From positions 1 to 34,361 of the forward strand of contig CAMZKG010000148.1 in NCBI GenBank assembly GCA_947311105.1: 34,361 bases of DNA. Direction: 5' to 3'. Position 1 is the stretch's first letter. Each line of letters begins with the position of its first letter. Below, in pieces: positions 32,016 to 34,361 of this stretch. The DNA is from an uncultured Saprospiraceae bacterium. GTDB lineage: Bacteria; Bacteroidota; Bacteroidia; Chitinophagales; Saprospiraceae. A program made the translations under genes and the position numbers. Under the pieces are notes generated by a model. The model was not told the origin of the DNA and did not search any database. It saw only the letters and a list, made by a program, of their open reading frames with translations.

Positions 32016-32888
32016 TTATGATGCGCCCAAAGAAATCAATACGATAGCCAAGATAGAAAGCCCCAAGCCAAAATATTGGGGTTTTGAAAAGCGGTCTTTG
32101 AAGAGAATCAATGCTAGGATTGCTGCTAAAACAATGATGCCAACATTGTTCAACGTAAAGAATACGGACGCATCAATATCACCACCTAAAGCTTTGAGCA
32201 TGAAGTAGATAGCTCCATAATTGGGTAGTCCAAGCGCAATTCCCGCAAGGATATTTTTACTTTTTATTTTTTCTTTTCCCGCAAGGGTTAATACCGTCAA
32301 ACTTATAATGCCGATAATCGCAGCAGTTCCAAATAAGGTGCCGATAAACACAGGATCTGCACTTTTGGTCGCCACCCGTTTTTCTACCACCAAGAAAATA
32401 ATTTCTATTACTGTTGCAAACACCAAGGTTAAAATCGGAATACTAATTTTCCAATCAATAGCCGAAGTCTTTTGGTTTTTTTCGGGATAATTAGTAAAGA
32501 AAATAGCCAAAATAGCTGCCACAACACCGAGCCATTTGTATAGATTCATGTTTTCGCCCATCGCCCAAAAAGAAAAAAGCACCGTAAAACCCAACGACAT
32601 TTTTTGCATAATCGCTCCTGCGGTAATACCAAAATATCGGACTGTCTGAGCAGCTAAATTAAAACCCGCAATAAACAAAAATCCCAGTAAAATCGACCAG
32701 TTAAACCACGGCGCCTGAATAGAAGTCAGCTGCAAAGGGAATGCCCCGATATCTAACCATGCCACCAATACGCAAGTGATATAATTAAACACAATTGCTT
32801 GAAAAATATCAATCTGATACTTCCCATACAATTTGAACACAACACCCAAAAGCGTGGTAAAAAGGATAGATAAAAAGAGTGCAAGCAT
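32016..32888 (-). CDS. EamA/DMT family transporter
   Basis: A 290-residue inner-membrane protein with ten hydrophobic segments arranged as two five-helix halves, the plan of drug/metabolite transporters (EamA). Each half ends in a typical segment: KWLGVVAAILAIFFTNYP near 135 and QYFGLGLSILAIVLISLG at the end. Loops are short, with a charged cytoplasmic linker (PEKNQKTSAIDWK) between the halves. Substrate cannot be predicted. The start at 32886-32888 gives an immediate first helix (MLALFLSILFTTLLGVVF). Its stop is one base past the R2 repeat; the gene upstream is divergent, 75 bases away. Confidence 0.87.
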   Translation of the reverse strand: MLALFLSILFTTLLGVVFKLYGKYQIDIFQAIVFNYITCVLVAWLDIGAFPLQLTSIQAPWFNWSILLGFLFIAGFNLAAQTVRYFGITAGAIMQKMSLGFTVLFSFWAMGENMNLYKWLGVVAAILAIFFTNYPEKNQKTSAIDWKISIPILTLVFATVIEIIFLVVEKRVATKSADPVFIGTLFGTAAIIGIISLTVLTLAGKEKIKSKNILAGIALGLPNYGAIYFMLKALGGDIDASVFFTLNNVGIIVLAAILALILFKDRFSKPQYFGLGLSILAIVLISLGAS

Positions 32889-32963
32889 CTGAAAAAGTTA
32901 AAATGATTGGCAAAGGTGGTTGTTTTTTGATACAGTTTCCGATTTATTTTCTAACTTGCCTTT

Positions 32964-34157
32964 ATGTATAAAAAAATCTTTCTTTTGGCTTTGCTCCTTT
33001 TTATGGCTTATGTGCCGACCCAATCAGAACCTAAGTGGGGTTTTTTTGGTCATAAGCACATAGGACGGTTGGCGGTTTTTACCTTGCCTACTGAGATGAT
33101 AGGTTTTTATAAGCAAAATATCGAGTGGATAACGGAGCATTCACCCGACCCTGACCGTCGGCGGTATGCCTTAAAAGTGGAAGCACCAAGGCATTATATC
33201 GACTTGGATCATTGGGGAGAACCGCCTTTTCCAGAATTGACTCGGGATTGGTTGACGGATGCGATGCGACATACGGATTTGTCTATTTTGACCGATGGTG
33301 GGGATACGATTTCTTTAGTAAAGTCTTCCGAAATAGATTGGACAGCTCCCAAAGTGCGGGTGGGACGATACATGGTCAATCAAAAGCGATATGCCGCTTT
33401 TTTTCGTAAGAACTTGCTGAATCGAACCAATTATGTCTGTGATTCATTGTATAGCTTGCGCCAAAATGCTGATTTTCCATGTGGGCGATTGTTGGTTGAA
33501 GACCACTTATTTGCGGATGGTTTGAATCCCTATTATACGGAGCATTTGATAAAGAAATTAACTTGGGCGTTTAAGGCAGGGGATGTTTCCCGAATTTTGC
33601 ATATCAGCGCAGATTTGGGGCATTATATAGCGGATGGTCATGTGCCACTGCATACGACGGCTAATTATAATGGGCAATTGACAGGACAAATCGGGATTCA
33701 TGGCTTTTGGGAGAGTCGGATACCGGAGTTATTTGCCGATCAAGAATACGATTATTTTGTTGGCAAAGCGGACTACGTTTTGGACAAGCGCAAATGGATT
33801 TGGGATTATGTATTAAAGAGCCATAGTTATGTAGATGACGTTCTTTTTATCGAGAAAAAATTGCGACAGACTTACCCCGCTGACGAGCAAATGTGTTTTG
33901 AACAGCATAACGCGATTATGCTCAAAACGCAATGTGAAGACTTTGCCAAAACTTATCAAGATGCCATGGATGGGATGGTCGAAAGACGTTTCCGAAAGGC
34001 GATCCACAGTGTGGGGAGTGCTTGGTACACCGCTTGGGTGGACGCCGGCAGACCCGATTTGAACCTACTGAATGCAGATGCCGTCCTTGCGGAAAAAGAT
34101 ACACTCCAAAAATACTACCAAGGTGGTAAGATTTTTGGGCGTAGCCATTCTGATTAA
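32964..34157 (+). CDS. Secreted S1/P1-nuclease or zinc phospholipase C-like protein
   Basis: A 397-residue protein with a signal peptide (MYKKIFLLALLLFMAYVPTQS). It has the zinc site pattern of the S1/P1 nuclease and phospholipase C superfamily: a Trp close to the mature N-terminus followed by FFGHKHIGRLA, HYIDLDHWGEPPFPE, then LGHYIADGHVPLHTTANYNG and HGFWESRIPELF, supplying several His and Asp residues. Family enzymes use three Zn ions to cut single-stranded nucleic acid or phospholipids, normally outside the cytoplasm. Which substrate applies here cannot be decided from the sequence. No lipobox or T9SS sorting domain is present, so it is likely periplasmic. Length is somewhat above the 260-300 of classical S1/P1; the extra residues lie in a central insertion (about 115-180) and at the end. 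The stop overlaps the tandem repeat that follows. Confidence 0.85.
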   Translation: MYKKIFLLALLLFMAYVPTQSEPKWGFFGHKHIGRLAVFTLPTEMIGFYKQNIEWITEHSPDPDRRRYALKVEAPRHYIDLDHWGEPPFPELTRDWLTDAMRHTDLSILTDGGDTISLVKSSEIDWTAPKVRVGRYMVNQKRYAAFFRKNLLNRTNYVCDSLYSLRQNADFPCGRLLVEDHLFADGLNPYYTEHLIKKLTWAFKAGDVSRILHISADLGHYIADGHVPLHTTANYNGQLTGQIGIHGFWESRIPELFADQEYDYFVGKADYVLDKRKWIWDYVLKSHSYVDDVLFIEKKLRQTYPADEQMCFEQHNAIMLKTQCEDFAKTYQDAMDGMVERRFRKAIHSVGSAWYTAWVDAGRPDLNLLNADAVLAEKDTLQKYYQGGKIFGRSHSD

Positions 34158-34195
34158 GGGTTAAGGGTTAAAGGTTAAGGGTTAAGGATTAAGGT
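34154..34195 (+). repeat. Six-copy heptanucleotide tandem repeat (TTAAGGG)
   Basis: Six units of TTAAGGG, three exact and three with one substitution, start inside the stop codon of the preceding gene. It lies in the 3' spacer and codes for nothing. Such short tandem repeats change copy number by slippage. Confidence 0.92.
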
Positions 34196-34273
34196 GAAGC
34201 CCCATGAAATAGGTTGCGCATCTCTTGACCTAATACCCCAAAAATGTGAATAACTTTATTTGTTAAAAAAATA

Positions 34274-34361
34274 GTAACTGTTTAGGTGCTCCTATTTTTA
34301 GGCAGAAAATAGGCATTTTTGTGTATGTTGAAGCTATTTTTTTTGAAGCGTAGCTAGGCTA
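34274..34361 (+). mobile_element. Probable end of an insertion element (cut by the window edge)
   Basis: Starts GTAACTGTTTAGGTGCTCCT and matches, in reverse complement, the right half of the 58-bp element at 19063-19120 over about 30 bases. A small inverted repeat (CTATTTT against AAAATAG) lies just inside. GTAA termini occur in IS66-type elements. No transposase is visible before the window ends, so it may also be a lone remnant. Confidence 0.4.

Overview
The window looks like the chromosome of an AT-rich member of the Bacteroidota, probably a Saprospirales-like or other gliding or secreting lineage. The support is a set of type IX secretion system (T9SS) and gliding genes: PorU, GldJ, two PorP/SprF-type proteins, a TPR-PD40-OmpA lipoprotein, a SprB-like giant adhesin with a type B C-terminal sorting domain, and a cohesin-domain protein with a type A sorting domain. 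Several genes also have TAnnTTTG promoter boxes of the Bacteroidota primary sigma factor. Assignments rest on reading the sequence only; no database search was run.

Layout. 1-141 is an intergenic repeat whose second copy lies at 31873-32014. 328-7489 (minus) is a likely operon: a short cohesin protein, then a 1788-residue adhesin (four cohesin-like domains, about 14 SprB-type repeats, CHU_C-type end), then its probable PorP/SprF partner. 8150-11434 is an isoleucyl-tRNA synthetase with the swapped GxHH form of the HIGH motif, followed by a strong terminator shared with a convergent Cys-rich lipoprotein. A DUF1266-type gene follows at 12810-13538.

13.6-22.9 kb is an accessory island bracketed by two direct repeats (85 of 89 bases identical in the core, plus an exact 21-base end). 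It holds four transcription units in alternating orientation. (i) An effector-associated-domain CHAT protease with a translationally coupled protein that has a membrane segment and a winged-helix-like end. (ii) A 953-residue STAND/NB-ARC-like protein with eight nearly identical TPRs and decayed Walker motifs, followed by a 62-codon repressor-like remnant. (iii) An EAD-bearing protein with a small partner. (iv) A 141-residue adaptor-like protein and a pentapeptide-repeat protein. Three of these proteins share an alignable N-terminal domain. Five carry versions of one short motif, roughly (I/A)-x-A-G-x-D-(V/L/F)-H-(I/L)-G-D. I read this as a multi-effector conflict (defence or programmed-death) system held together by shared docking segments. 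The component families are known; this combination and the motif-sharing across separate proteins are the most novel part of the window.

22.9-31.6 kb returns to T9SS and gliding: a PorE-like lipoprotein, GldJ, a PorP-like protein and, divergently, PorU, the sortase that processes T9SS cargo. No porV follows porU; a hairpin-rich spacer and the second copy of the first repeat come next. The right end has an EamA transporter, an S1/P1-nuclease or zinc phospholipase C-like secreted protein, a heptanucleotide tandem repeat, and a probable insertion-element end whose relative sits as a 58-bp palindromic element inside the island.
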